Shown here: positions 32,374-41,072 of the stretch, piece by piece
Layout: every line of letters begins with the position of its first letter
Numbering within the stretch: position 1 is the stretch's first letter
Position numbers and translations under genes: made by a program
The notes under the pieces: generated by a model
Seen by the model: only the letters and a program-made list of their open reading frames with translations
Databases searched by the model: none
Told to the model about the DNA's origin: nothing
Assembly (NCBI GenBank): GCA_964473745.1
Contig: CAYYQE010000003.1
Location: 22,141-86,140, forward strand
From: JABJMC01 sp964473745
Lineage (GTDB): Bacteria; Patescibacteriota; Gracilibacteria; UBA1369; UBA12473
DNA: 64,000 bases
Direction of reading: 5' to 3'

Positions 32374-33273
32374 ATGTCAAAAGGACCAGATTTGCCTGAT
32401 CGAGGCGTACGTGTTCAAAAAGATTCAGTAATAGCAGATTCAATGAAGCGTTCTTTGGAGCGCGATATATTAGCATTTTTGGATAGAGATGCAGTTAGAG
32501 GAAAATTTCAGGGAGAAGATTTAGGTGAGTCTAGTTTTGATGGAGAGCGATTATATAGTGATTTTAATGAATTTAGAGCAGCATTAGTAGAATGGTTAGA
32601 AGGAAAAATTGGCCTAAGAAGTCCCGCTTTTTCCGATGGTGACGTTTTGGATGTTTTTTTTAATTGGGAAAAGCTAGGAAAATTAATGGATGAAATTGAT
32701 GGAGTGTTTTTTGAACACATAGAGGAGGTAGATGGTGAAGAATTGGAAGAAGCATTAGAAGAGGCTGAGGACGAAAAGGCAAAGCTGGCGGCTATAGTAG
32801 AGTTTTTTAAGGCGCAAATTAGGGGCGTGGAAAAGAATTGTCCTCGTTTGGTGAAAGAAAGAGAGGATCAAGTAGAAGGGTTAAAAGATCGCTTAAGACG
32901 TTTATCGTCAAGTGAACCAGAATTAGTAACAATTGACGGTGTTCCAGCTTTGAATGACACCGGGATGACGCGACTAGCCTGGGATTTAAGTGATAAGTAT
33001 ACGGAACATAGGGAAAGTGATGACGAAAATGGAATTATAGCGGTGCGTGTTCCAGTGCGTTTAGTTGAGGAAGCTAAGGAAGATGAGGGGGTTGATGAGG
33101 ATGATGATCCAGATGCTTGCGCAATTTCTGTTCGAGCTGGGAAAGAGCGTTTGATCCCAGTGATGTTTACTGGGCATGAAAATCGAGCTAATTGTACTCA
33201 TTATTTGATTCAGGCAACAAGATACGCTATCCCAAGGATGGGTGTTCGCGTTAGGCCTATAGAGTCTAGCTAA
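32374..33273 (+). CDS. uncharacterised acidic protein, first of a paralogous pair
   Basis: 299 residues from ATG 32374 (MSKGPDLPDRG). No family recognised. Predicted soluble, helical and acidic, with a Glu-rich helix (about 140-165, EEVDGEELEEALEEAEDEKA). It shares with the next gene the blocks RSLERxxLAxL near the N terminus, RLY in the next 40 residues and CPRL near the middle, so the two are distant paralogs in tandem, 16 bp apart. The last 90 residues include an Asp-rich stretch (VDEDDDPDACAISVR). No signal peptide or membrane segment. It has a near-consensus promoter and a C-rich leader. Confidence 0.7.
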   Translation: MSKGPDLPDRGVRVQKDSVIADSMKRSLERDILAFLDRDAVRGKFQGEDLGESSFDGERLYSDFNEFRAALVEWLEGKIGLRSPAFSDGDVLDVFFNWEKLGKLMDEIDGVFFEHIEEVDGEELEEALEEAEDEKAKLAAIVEFFKAQIRGVEKNCPRLVKEREDQVEGLKDRLRRLSSSEPELVTIDGVPALNDTGMTRLAWDLSDKYTEHRESDDENGIIAVRVPVRLVEEAKEDEGVDEDDDPDACAISVRAGKERLIPVMFTGHENRANCTHYLIQATRYAIPRMGVRVRPIESS

Positions 33274-33289
33274 AACTTAATTTTTTATT

Positions 33290-34291
33290 ATGCCCACCAC
33301 CCCCGATACCCCTGAAATTTTCACTCCTACGGCCGAGGATATGGCACTTCTTCAAGGAGGCATCCGACGGCCAGAGCAAACTTCCTGTGTTAATATTCCG
33401 CGCTCTTTGGAGCGATCGGTTTTAGCAGTATTGCGATCATTGGATGATGATTTATTTACAACGAATTTTACAATTGATTTGGTAACACAGCGTTTATATG
33501 ATCTATGGAGAAAACAGTTAAAGACTGGCGTGGGAAATGAGTCTATGGATGGAATTCCTTCTTTTGTGGCGACTATGTATGCAAAAATTCCTTGGGGAAC
33601 GGGAGCGGAATGCCGGAGAGGGGAGGAAATGGATGATTTTTGGTTGTCTTTGTCTAATGTAGTGGATATTGCCAGGCAGCACGCTTTTAAAATTAAAATG
33701 TTAAGAAGAGTGATGCCAGAGTATTTTTCGGAGGAAATTCCTTTGGAGGAATCTTTGGATCAGGCTTTTGATAGTATATTATTTCAGGTGGAAGATTCAG
33801 TGCCGTTAGTGGGAAGAATTGACAGGTTAATAGGGGAATTGAGGCGTTTGGGAGAATCAATCTCTGCTGAGCCAGGAGATGAGGAATGGACAACTGAAGA
33901 ATTAATAGAGTTAATGATTAATTCTTGTCCGAGGTTGTGGTTAGAGCGTCAGCGGCAGGAGATTGGGATTAAGCTGAGGTTAGTTGGGACGGCTAGACTA
34001 GCTTCTTTTGCAACGCCTTTTGATTTAGATGCGTTGCCGGTTTTGCAGCGCCTGTCTGGAGCTGGAGATGATTTTTCGAGGTTTACTTTTAAATGGAAAA
34101 TTGATGGCCGGGAGTTTGAACAAAAATTTGCGGTTTACCCTTTGCGAGAGGAGTCTCTTAGGGAGGGTGTCGGATCAATGAAGGTTGTAGATGATAAAAA
34201 CGTTGGTACTTGGCACGCGGCTCCGGATTTTGATTCGGCTACGCAAATAGCGGTGCAATGCGCACCTAGATCTACTTTTATTGGAGAATGA
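33290..34291 (+). CDS. uncharacterised protein, second of a paralogous pair
   Basis: 333 residues. The start MPTTPDTPEIFTP is encoded by a C-rich stretch. Like its neighbour it has PRSLERSVLAVLRSL, QRLYDLW and NSCPRLWLERQRQEI, followed by a C-terminal half with strands (FTFKWKIDGREFEQKFAVYP). No known family, membrane segment or signal. Tandem arrangement and shared blocks suggest the two proteins work together or form a heteromer. The gene ends 1 bp before the convergent TrmB gene. Confidence 0.7.
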   Translation: MPTTPDTPEIFTPTAEDMALLQGGIRRPEQTSCVNIPRSLERSVLAVLRSLDDDLFTTNFTIDLVTQRLYDLWRKQLKTGVGNESMDGIPSFVATMYAKIPWGTGAECRRGEEMDDFWLSLSNVVDIARQHAFKIKMLRRVMPEYFSEEIPLEESLDQAFDSILFQVEDSVPLVGRIDRLIGELRRLGESISAEPGDEEWTTEELIELMINSCPRLWLERQRQEIGIKLRLVGTARLASFATPFDLDALPVLQRLSGAGDDFSRFTFKWKIDGREFEQKFAVYPLREESLREGVGSMKVVDDKNVGTWHAAPDFDSATQIAVQCAPRSTFIGE

Positions 34292-34292
34292 T

Positions 34293-35066
34293 TTAATTTT
34301 GCACCACAAAGCTAGTTGCCCCTAGCCATGCCAAATTAAAGATAGTGCGTTGTGTTTTGGCGTGAGAGGCGCTTTCGATTAAAACGCCAATCTGTTCTTC
34401 GGGATTTAGGGAAATGATGGCCACGGTGTTGTCGTAAATGGAGATATGGTTTTCAAAAGGGAAGTTTTTGGGGTTCACAAAGAAGATTTCGAGGAGTTCG
34501 CGTGGGAAATTTGGGGGATAATATTTTTTAGTATGATTAAGAGCAGCTTCGCTTTTAGGAGAAATAAGGCGTTTTTTAACCTTAGCTTTTAGGGATTTCT
34601 CAATGTGTCCAGGGAGGTAGTCTGGGAGTAGTTTTTGGATTTTTTCGAGATTAGTGTAACCGAGAATTTCACCCTTAGCCTTGGTGGTTTGATCAAAAAT
34701 TTCTTTGATACCGTCGAGACCTTCGAAAGCGCGGATTTTTGGTTTAAAAGGGTGCGTGTTGGTAATAGAGAGAAGTTCGGGGAGGAGTTCTTGGGCGCGC
34801 TTATATCGCCTTTCTTGTTGGTTTAAAAAGGCCTGGGGAGGTTCAGGCATAAAGAACTGCACCTTCCCACGCTGAACCGGTACAACCAACTTTTTTTTAG
34901 TGAGTTTTTCAAGTAAATGATAGCAATTTACGCGCGGGACACGGGCTTTTTTAGCAATTGTAGAGGCATATCCGCCCCCTAATTCAAGTGTGGCGATAAG
35001 CACCTTGGCCTCGTCTTTAGCGAGCCCAAATTGTTGGAGGTCGAGAGTGAGATTTGTCGCTGGCAT
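34293..35066 (-). CDS. TrmB-family transcriptional regulator, second copy
   Basis: 257 residues. The winged helix at the N terminus (LQQFGLAKDEAKVLIATLEL, VPRVNCYHLLEKLTKKKLV) and the TrmB C-terminal region (RAFEGLDGIKEIFDQTTKAK, FENHISIYDNTVAIISL) show the same layout as the protein at 22067. Because it lies next to the divergent 31-cysteine gene (135 bp between starts), that gene is a natural target candidate. Effector unknown. Confidence 0.85.
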   Translation of the reverse strand: MPATNLTLDLQQFGLAKDEAKVLIATLELGGGYASTIAKKARVPRVNCYHLLEKLTKKKLVVPVQRGKVQFFMPEPPQAFLNQQERRYKRAQELLPELLSITNTHPFKPKIRAFEGLDGIKEIFDQTTKAKGEILGYTNLEKIQKLLPDYLPGHIEKSLKAKVKKRLISPKSEAALNHTKKYYPPNFPRELLEIFFVNPKNFPFENHISIYDNTVAIISLNPEEQIGVLIESASHAKTQRTIFNLAWLGATSFVVQN

Positions 35067-35145
35067 AGTGGTTGCTGTAAAAGTTTTTCTACAGCTATTT
35101 TACCAAAAACAACAGGTTTAATCAATTCTGGGGCGCATGCTTGTC

Positions 35146-35174
35146 TTGCTAAATTTACAAAAATGTTTTATTAT
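35146..35174 (+). promoter_or_regulatory. promoter TTGCTA-17-TATTAT
   Basis: TTGCTA (35146-35151), 17-bp spacer, TATTAT (35169-35174), 27 bases before the ATG at 35202. It lies in the intergenic region shared with the divergent trmB-type gene. Confidence 0.65.
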
Positions 35175-35201
35175 AAAAATGTCATTTAACCACTCTAAAT
35201 T

Positions 35202-36860
35202 ATGGCTCCCATCACCAAAAAGTGTGTAGTTTCTGACAAGGAATTTATTATCACGGATGAGGATCAGGCTTTCTATAAAAAAATGGATGTGCCTTTGCCA
35301 ACATTATGTCCGGAGGAGCGTCGTCGTCGTAGACTCGCGATTCGAAATGACTTGTTTCTTTATAATCGAACGTGTGACAAGACCGGTAAATCGATTATTT
35401 CGATGTATGCGCCCGGAGCTCCTTATGTGATTTATGATATTAACGAATGGTGGGGAGATAATTGGAAAGCAATGGATTATGGGCGTGATTTTGATTTTAC
35501 ACGGCCGTTTTTTGAGCAATTTGTCGAATTGCAGACCGTGGTTCCACGTATGGGATTAACGAATCGGGGCGAGAATAGTGAATTCAATAATTATGCGCTC
35601 GATAATAAAGATTGTTATTTAGTGCATACCGCCGATCATAATGAAAAATGTTACTACCTTCGTTATGCAGACCGGAATTATCAGTGTATGGACTGTGATT
35701 TTACGTATGATTCACGGTTTTGTTTGGGACTGATGCACGCGGAAAATTGTGAAACTTGTTTCTTTTCTCAAAAAATTAAGGGATCAAGTAACCTATATTT
35801 TTGTTACAACATGCAGAATTGTCATGATTGTATGTTTTCGACTAATTTACAAAATCAGCAGTATATGATTTTTAATAAGAAAATTGGAAGTCGGGAGGAA
35901 TATGAGAAGATGAAGAAAAATATGGGGCTAGAAACGCGTGAGGGTTTTGCTAAGGCCAAACGATATTTTGAGGAGCATTTAGCTAAAGCGCCGCGTAAGC
36001 ATTTGGAGCTTAAAAATTGTGAGGAGTGTGCGGGAGATTATTTAGTGGATTGTAAAAATGTCCATGAGGCTTATGATTGTTATCGGTGTCGTGATGTTAG
36101 ATTTGCGACGCATCTTTATGAAGCAGAGGATTGTTATGATTGGGATTTTGTAGGGTATAAAAGTGAGCTTTGTTATGAAATTTCTAGTTCTGCTTATAAT
36201 TTGCATAATTGTCGTTTTGTAATGAATTCTTGGACGGGTGGCGACAATTTAACCTATTGTGAGTTGTGTCTGGGGAATAAGGATTTGTTTGGGTGTATTG
36301 GTATGCGTAAGCAGCAGTACTGTATTTTGAATAAACAATATACAAAAGAAGAGTATGAAGAAATGGTGCCGCGGATTATTGAGCACATGAAGAAAACAGG
36401 GGAGTGGGGAGAGTTTCCTCCGATCGCAATTTCTACTTTTGGTTATAACGAAACTTTGGCATTTGAGTACTTTCCGTTAACTAAGGAGGAGGCTTTGGAA
36501 CGTGGCTATAAGTGGAAAGATGAAGATGAGAGTGCTGTTTATCAGGGGCCAGAACGTTTCCTTCCGGAGTCTTTGAATGAAGCAAATGAATCGATTTGTG
36601 ATCAGATTTGGAAATGTGAGGTAAGTGGCAAAGCTTACAAAATTATTCCGCAGGAGCTTAAGTTTTATAAAAAGTTTGGGATTTCATTACCGCGAGTTTC
36701 TCCAAAAGAGCGTCATAAAGAGCGAATGACTCTCCGTAATCCACGTCAGTTATGGGATCGAAATTGTGCGAAATGTAATGTGGCGGTGAAATCTTCTTAT
36801 GATCCCGAACGACCAGAACCAATTTATTGTGAGAAGTGTTACTTGAAGGAGGTGTTTTAG
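35202..36860 (+). CDS. cysteine-rich protein with related N- and C-terminal modules (31 Cys)
   Basis: 552 residues with 31 cysteines by my count. Related modules bracket the protein: CVVSDKEFIITDEDQAFYKK and PEERRRRRLAIRN at the N terminus match CEVSGKAYKIIPQELKFYKK and PKERHKERMTLRN at the C terminus. The C-terminal copy ends with a clear zinc ribbon (CAKC ... CEKC). The centre (about 130-230 and 270-380) is a cysteine ladder, with pairs such as NCETCFFS and NCHDCMFS about every 20 residues, as in a solenoid with stacked Cys. I recognise no named family; similar Cys-rich proteins occur in Patescibacteria. It may bind several metals. No signal peptide or membrane span. Confidence 0.65.
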   Translation: MAPITKKCVVSDKEFIITDEDQAFYKKMDVPLPTLCPEERRRRRLAIRNDLFLYNRTCDKTGKSIISMYAPGAPYVIYDINEWWGDNWKAMDYGRDFDFTRPFFEQFVELQTVVPRMGLTNRGENSEFNNYALDNKDCYLVHTADHNEKCYYLRYADRNYQCMDCDFTYDSRFCLGLMHAENCETCFFSQKIKGSSNLYFCYNMQNCHDCMFSTNLQNQQYMIFNKKIGSREEYEKMKKNMGLETREGFAKAKRYFEEHLAKAPRKHLELKNCEECAGDYLVDCKNVHEAYDCYRCRDVRFATHLYEAEDCYDWDFVGYKSELCYEISSSAYNLHNCRFVMNSWTGGDNLTYCELCLGNKDLFGCIGMRKQQYCILNKQYTKEEYEEMVPRIIEHMKKTGEWGEFPPIAISTFGYNETLAFEYFPLTKEEALERGYKWKDEDESAVYQGPERFLPESLNEANESICDQIWKCEVSGKAYKIIPQELKFYKKFGISLPRVSPKERHKERMTLRNPRQLWDRNCAKCNVAVKSSYDPERPEPIYCEKCYLKEVF

Positions 36861-36871
36861 AGGGGTATACT
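36843..36871 (+). promoter_or_regulatory. alr promoter TTGAAG-17-TATACT
   Basis: TTGAAG (36843-36848), 17-bp spacer, TATACT (36866-36871). Ten bases separate the -10 from the ATG at 36882, so the leader would be only about 4 nt. Confidence 0.65.
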
Positions 36872-36881
36872 TTTGCCCGCT

Positions 36882-38003
36882 ATGAGAATTCCTTTTAAAG
36901 GTAAATATCGGACGTTAAATAAGGTTATGATTTCTGCGAAGGCGTTGCGTCATAATTTGGCGCTGTATCGGGAGATTGCTCCGGGGAAAATGGTGTGTCC
37001 GGTTTTAAAAGCAAATGCTTATGGGCATGGTTTGGTTGAAGTGGCGCGCGTGCTTGATTCCGAGAAGCCAGAGTTTTTTGTGGTGGATTCATTGCACGAG
37101 GCTTATCAGCTTAAAAAGGCAGGGATTAAATCTAAGATTTTGATTCTTGGTTATACTTTTCCGGAGAATTTGTTGCGTAAAAAGTTGCCGTTCCATTTTG
37201 CTGTGAGTGATTTGGGGACCGCAAAGGCTCTTTCTAAATACAAAGCTAAGGTGCATTTGAAAATTGATACTGGCATGAATCGGATGGGGTTTGCGATGGC
37301 GGATTTGCCACAAGTTTTAGAGGAATTTAAAAAATTGAAAGTGGAAGTAGTGGGAGTTTTGTCACATTTAGCAGATGCAGATAATGTGCATGATGCGTCT
37401 TATACTAAGCAGCAATTTAAGAAGTTTGAAGAGGCGGCAGGAATGGTGCGTGAGGCGGGCTTTGACCCAAAATATGTGCACATTGAACAGAGTGCCGGGA
37501 CATTGCATGAGGGTGATTTTAATATGGTGCGGCTTGGGCTTGGTTTGTATGGAGTTTCGCCGTTTGAAGAGAATGATATGCGAGCGCAAAAGTTGGAAAA
37601 GTTAAAGCCAATGATGCAATTAGAATCAACTTTGGTGGGGGTTCGTGAACTTAAAAAAGGTGATCGCGTAAGTTATTCGTGTACGTTTACGGCGGATCGC
37701 GATATGAAAATTGGGATGGTGCCCGTGGGGTATTATGAGGCGCTACCATGGAGCCTTAGCAATAAAGGTGTTTTGGAAGTGAAGGGAGTGCTTTGTCCGA
37801 TTGTGGGACGGATTTGTATGAATTATACGATGGTGGATTTAACAGGAGTGGAAGAGCCACAAATTGGTGACAAAGTGGTGGTTTATGCGGCTGATGGCGC
37901 AGCCAAAAATTCGATTGCAAATATGGCGAAATTAGCCGGTTGTATTCCGTATGAATTATTGACTAGAGTAATCGAGGGAATGCGGCGGGAGGTGGTGGAT
38001 TGA
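36882..38003 (+). CDS. alr: alanine racemase
   Basis: 373 residues from ATG 36882; a TTG frame from 36873 would begin inside the promoter region. The PLP lysine is K43 in CPVLKANAYGHGLVEV. Other family blocks are HLKIDTGMNRMGF, GVLSHLADAD, RLGLGLYGVSPF and ICMNYTMVDLTGVE. It makes D-alanine for peptidoglycan. It stands alone with a promoter that overlaps the end of the preceding gene. A second strong promoter (38000-38028) lies over its stop codon. Confidence 0.95.
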   Translation: MRIPFKGKYRTLNKVMISAKALRHNLALYREIAPGKMVCPVLKANAYGHGLVEVARVLDSEKPEFFVVDSLHEAYQLKKAGIKSKILILGYTFPENLLRKKLPFHFAVSDLGTAKALSKYKAKVHLKIDTGMNRMGFAMADLPQVLEEFKKLKVEVVGVLSHLADADNVHDASYTKQQFKKFEEAAGMVREAGFDPKYVHIEQSAGTLHEGDFNMVRLGLGLYGVSPFEENDMRAQKLEKLKPMMQLESTLVGVRELKKGDRVSYSCTFTADRDMKIGMVPVGYYEALPWSLSNKGVLEVKGVLCPIVGRICMNYTMVDLTGVEEPQIGDKVVVYAADGAAKNSIANMAKLAGCIPYELLTRVIEGMRREVVD

Positions 38004-38028
38004 GAAATTGGGCTATTTGAGATATAAT
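38000..38028 (+). promoter_or_regulatory. strong promoter TTGAGA-17-TATAAT with no evident gene
   Basis: TTGAGA (38000-38005), 17-bp spacer, TATAAT (38023-38028). The TTGAGA overlaps the alr stop. Downstream there is only a micro-ORF (38048-38074) before the opposite-strand ackA gene ends at 38162. Confidence 0.6.
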
Positions 38029-38047
38029 AGTGGTGTCAAGTCTGGCA

Positions 38048-38074
38048 ATGCAACCCCTGCCATCCCCAAACTGA
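38048..38074 (+). other. 8-codon micro-ORF in a C-rich leader
   Basis: ATG at 38048 encodes MQPLPSPN followed by TGA. It begins about 13 nt after the predicted transcription start. The C-rich Pro-coding start resembles those of the orphan genes at 33290 and 46305. It could be a decayed gene start, a leader peptide, or part of a small RNA running toward the 3' end of ackA. Nothing else is seen in 38004-38161. Confidence 0.25.
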
Positions 38075-38161
38075 ACAATTTTACGTTAACAAATTGAGAT
38101 TACGATTTTATAACAAAGAAATTAACAAAAGATTAAATCAATGTTTTGTGGTTGTGATGAG

Positions 38162-39352
38162 CTATTTTTGTAGCGCGTCCACGGTTTCCTTGGCGATTTT
38201 GAGTTCCTCGTTAGTTGGAGTAACGAGCACACTTGTGGTGCGGGGTTTATTGATTAGTCCGGCGCGGCCTTCGATAGTTTTTTTATTCTTGGTAGGGTCG
38301 AGAGTTATGCCAAGATGAGCTAATTGTTTGCAAAGATCGCGGCGTAAATACCAAGCACATTCGCCAATGCCCGCGGTAAATACAAGGGCGTCCAATCCAC
38401 CAAGCGGCACAGTGAGGCTGGCGATTTTTTTGGCTAAACCATAGACGTAGACGTTGTAAGCACGTTTGACAGCGGTGTATTGGCGGGATTTTTTGTTCTG
38501 GAGAATGTTCCTGAGAAGGCGCATGTCTGATGAAACACCCGAAAGGCCTAGAAGGCCGGATTTTTTGTTAACAAGGTGATCAATGTCATTTAGTTTCATT
38601 TTAAGATGATCGTGTAGATAGAAAATGATGGCGGAGTCAAAGTCGCCGGTGCGCGTGCCCATCATGACTCCTTCAAGAGGAGTGAACCCCATGGTGGTGT
38701 CGATGGATTTTCCGTTTTTTACAGCGGTTAAAGAAACGCCGTTGCCAATGTGGCAGGTGATTAGTTTGGCGTGTGGTTTTTTGGATTTTTTAAGGAGGGC
38801 GATTGATTGTTCGGCTACGTATTTGTGACTGGTGCCATGAAATCCGTACTTGCGGATTCCGTGTTTGCGATAAAGTTTGTAAGGGAGCCCATAAAGATAA
38901 GCGTGTTCGGGGAGCGTGGCGTGAAAACCAGTGTCAAAAATCGCAACGTTAACTGCTTTTTTTAGGAGTTTCATGCAGGCGCGGACTCCTTCTAAATTAG
39001 GGGGGTTGTGAAGCGGGGCAAGGTCAGAAAGTTTTTTGAGATCTCGGAAAACAGTGCGCGTAATTTTGGTGGGGTTGTGGTGTTTTTCGCCGCCGTGAAC
39101 CACGCGATGGCCAACAGCCTCGATGTCTTTGGGGTGCGTTAGATGTCCGGATTCTTGCAAAATGGCGAGTGCGATTTTGAGGGCGGCGGTGTGATTTTTG
39201 GCTTTTACTTTGGTTTCGATATCTCCTCGCAGGCGGCAGGTACGCAAACCAATCCCGTCAATGTGTCCGCTAAAAAGTCGTTTCCAGCCCTTGGATTCAT
39301 AAAACTTGAAACGCAGAGATGAGGAGCCGCTATTTAGAACGAGGAGTTTCAT
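38162..39352 (-). CDS. ackA: acetate kinase
   Basis: 396 residues, the usual length. The family signatures are MKLLVLNSGSSSLRFKFYES at the N terminus, HRVVHGGEKHHNPTKI, FDTGFHATLPEHAYLYGLPY, KYGFHGTSHKYVAEQ and the late FTAGIGECAWYLR. It converts acetyl phosphate and ADP to acetate and ATP. It is encoded 12 bp after pta on the same strand, so the pair makes ATP from acetyl-CoA, typical of fermentative Patescibacteria. Confidence 0.96.
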   Translation of the reverse strand: MKLLVLNSGSSSLRFKFYESKGWKRLFSGHIDGIGLRTCRLRGDIETKVKAKNHTAALKIALAILQESGHLTHPKDIEAVGHRVVHGGEKHHNPTKITRTVFRDLKKLSDLAPLHNPPNLEGVRACMKLLKKAVNVAIFDTGFHATLPEHAYLYGLPYKLYRKHGIRKYGFHGTSHKYVAEQSIALLKKSKKPHAKLITCHIGNGVSLTAVKNGKSIDTTMGFTPLEGVMMGTRTGDFDSAIIFYLHDHLKMKLNDIDHLVNKKSGLLGLSGVSSDMRLLRNILQNKKSRQYTAVKRAYNVYVYGLAKKIASLTVPLGGLDALVFTAGIGECAWYLRRDLCKQLAHLGITLDPTKNKKTIEGRAGLINKPRTTSVLVTPTNEELKIAKETVDALQK

Positions 39353-39364
39353 TTTGGGAGGGTT

Positions 39365-40366
39365 TTACAGGACTTTGTCTTCGCCCTGGGCCTCTACGGT
39401 AGTGAAGGCAGCAAGATCAGAAATATCCTGGGCAGAGCAGCCGCGAGATAAGTCGTTAATTGGTTTTTGAAGACCTTGCAAGATTGGGCCGATGGCGTGG
39501 GCATTGGCAAGACGCTCGACAAGCTTGTAGGCAATATTGCCAGCGTTTAAGTTAGGGAAAATGAGAATATTAAAGTTGTCGCAGGCTTTCCCATTTGGGA
39601 ATTTACGTTCGTAAATTTCGGGGATAAGAGCGGCATCTACTTGCATTTCGCCTTCAACGCAAAGGTCTGGTTTGCGATATTTGATCATTTTGGTGGCTTC
39701 GCGGACTTTGTCGACCGAAGGGTGCCGAGCTGACCCGGCTGTGGAAAAAGACAGCATGGCGATACGTGGCTCGATGCCAAATCTTTGGGCGGTTTCGGCG
39801 GTGTCGATGGCAATGTCAGCGAGTTCGTGCGAGTTTGGGTCAATGGTGACCGCACAATCTGAAAAAAGCAGTAATTTGTCTTCCCAAATCATAAAAAAGA
39901 ATCCGGAAACTTTGTGGAATTTTTCTTTAGTTTTAATTATGCGCAGGGCTGGTCTGATTGTTTGGGCCGTGGAAAAAGTTGTTCCAGAAATCATGCCGTC
40001 AGCTAAGTCTTCTTCAACTACCATGGTCCCAAAAGTGTTGATGTTTTCTTTAAGTTCTTTGATTGCGTCATCTTTGGTGGTGCGTCCACCGCGAATTTCA
40101 ACGTATTTATTAGCAAAAGGTTCTAAGTGAATATCAGTTTGGGGATCCATTACAATAACGCGGTCCCAGTCAATTCTTAGATCTAAATCCATGGCTTTTT
40201 TTCTGAGATTTTCGGGATTTCCTAAAAGGACCGGCTTAGCTGTTTTCTCGGTTAAAATTGTTTCGGTAGCCTGCAAAATGCGGTCATCAATGGCGGCTTC
40301 GGGTAGGACTATAATTTTTGGATTTTGCTTGGCTTTTGATTTTATAGTTTTGATGAAATTTTTCAT
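39365..40366 (-). CDS. pta: phosphate acetyltransferase
   Basis: 333 residues, the short Pta form without N-terminal regulatory domains. Blocks include KIIVLPEAAIDDRILQAT, GMISGTTFSTAQTIRPAL, AMLSFSTAGSARHPSVDKV and FPNLNAGNIAYKLVERL. It converts acetyl-CoA and phosphate to acetyl phosphate for AckA. The start ATG at 40366 lies 80 bp inside the 3' end of the upstream PHP gene, an unusually long same-strand overlap. Confidence 0.95.
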   Translation of the reverse strand: MKNFIKTIKSKAKQNPKIIVLPEAAIDDRILQATETILTEKTAKPVLLGNPENLRKKAMDLDLRIDWDRVIVMDPQTDIHLEPFANKYVEIRGGRTTKDDAIKELKENINTFGTMVVEEDLADGMISGTTFSTAQTIRPALRIIKTKEKFHKVSGFFFMIWEDKLLLFSDCAVTIDPNSHELADIAIDTAETAQRFGIEPRIAMLSFSTAGSARHPSVDKVREATKMIKYRKPDLCVEGEMQVDAALIPEIYERKFPNGKACDNFNILIFPNLNAGNIAYKLVERLANAHAIGPILQGLQKPINDLSRGCSAQDISDLAAFTTVEAQGEDKVL

Positions 40367-41072
40367 GCAGGAAGGGGATATGTGGCGGTGACCAAGGGAA
40401 AAAACGTTTCAAATAATTCAGGTTCATCTTACCAAAAATATGGATCATCTTAAATACCGAAACTGGATGGCTTATAGATTTAAACCGATTTTTTCGAAGA
40501 GCTTCTAAAACGGATTCTGTATTTTTTTGCGCATTAATAAGGACGTGACCCAGATCAAGTTGTTCTAAAAGATGAACATCACCTGTGGCGATATAGGGGA
40601 TGTTGTTTTGTTGCGCCAGTTTAGCTGCTTTTTTGTTGAAGTTGATGGTTTTGGAGTGAAACCAAGATTCTTCAATGCCGTCAAAAAGGTCGAGATGTTT
40701 ATAAAGAAGTTTTTTCAGGCATCCGATCGGACTTGGAAAGAAAGGGTGCGGGGCAATAACGAAAATTTCGGGATGCTTTTTTTTATAAGTTTTTAGTTCT
40801 GATAGAGTTTGAATGAATTCAATATCTGGCGGAGCGTTTAAAACAATCACATCTGAATTTTGGAGGCAAAGTTCAACTCCGGAAATAAGAAGAATTCCTC
40901 GTTTTTTGGCGTATTTTTGGAGTTTATCCCACATTACTACGCGCCAATGACAGGTAATGGCCAAAACCTCAAAGCCAAGATCATGGGCTTTTCGAATTAG
41001 TTCAAAACCGCTGTACTCAATATAGTCACGCGGATCTCCTTTGATATGAATATGAAGTGAGCTTTTTAGCAT
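40287..41072 (-). CDS. PHP-domain metal-dependent phosphoesterase
   Basis: 261 residues. The PHP metal motifs are in order: LHIHIKGD, LAITCHW, ISGVELCL, FVIAPHPFFPSP and ATGDVHLL. These place it with TrpH/YciV-like phosphoesterases, which hydrolyse phosphate esters or short nucleotides. The last 27 or so residues (LHEKFHQNYKIKSQAKSKNY) are read from DNA that also encodes the start of pta in another frame. The ATG overlaps the lipoprotein stop (TAATG). Confidence 0.8.
   Translation of the reverse strand: MLKSSLHIHIKGDPRDYIEYSGFELIRKAHDLGFEVLAITCHWRVVMWDKLQKYAKKRGILLISGVELCLQNSDVIVLNAPPDIEFIQTLSELKTYKKKHPEIFVIAPHPFFPSPIGCLKKLLYKHLDLFDGIEESWFHSKTINFNKKAAKLAQQNNIPYIATGDVHLLEQLDLGHVLINAQKNTESVLEALRKNRFKSISHPVSVFKMIHIFGKMNLNYLKRFFPWSPPHIPFLHEKFHQNYKIKSQAKSKNYSPTRSRH

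Noticed and set aside
38094..38318. 74-codon plus-strand frame after alr
   Set aside because: Most of it is antisense to the conserved C terminus of ackA, and its product has no recognisable feature.
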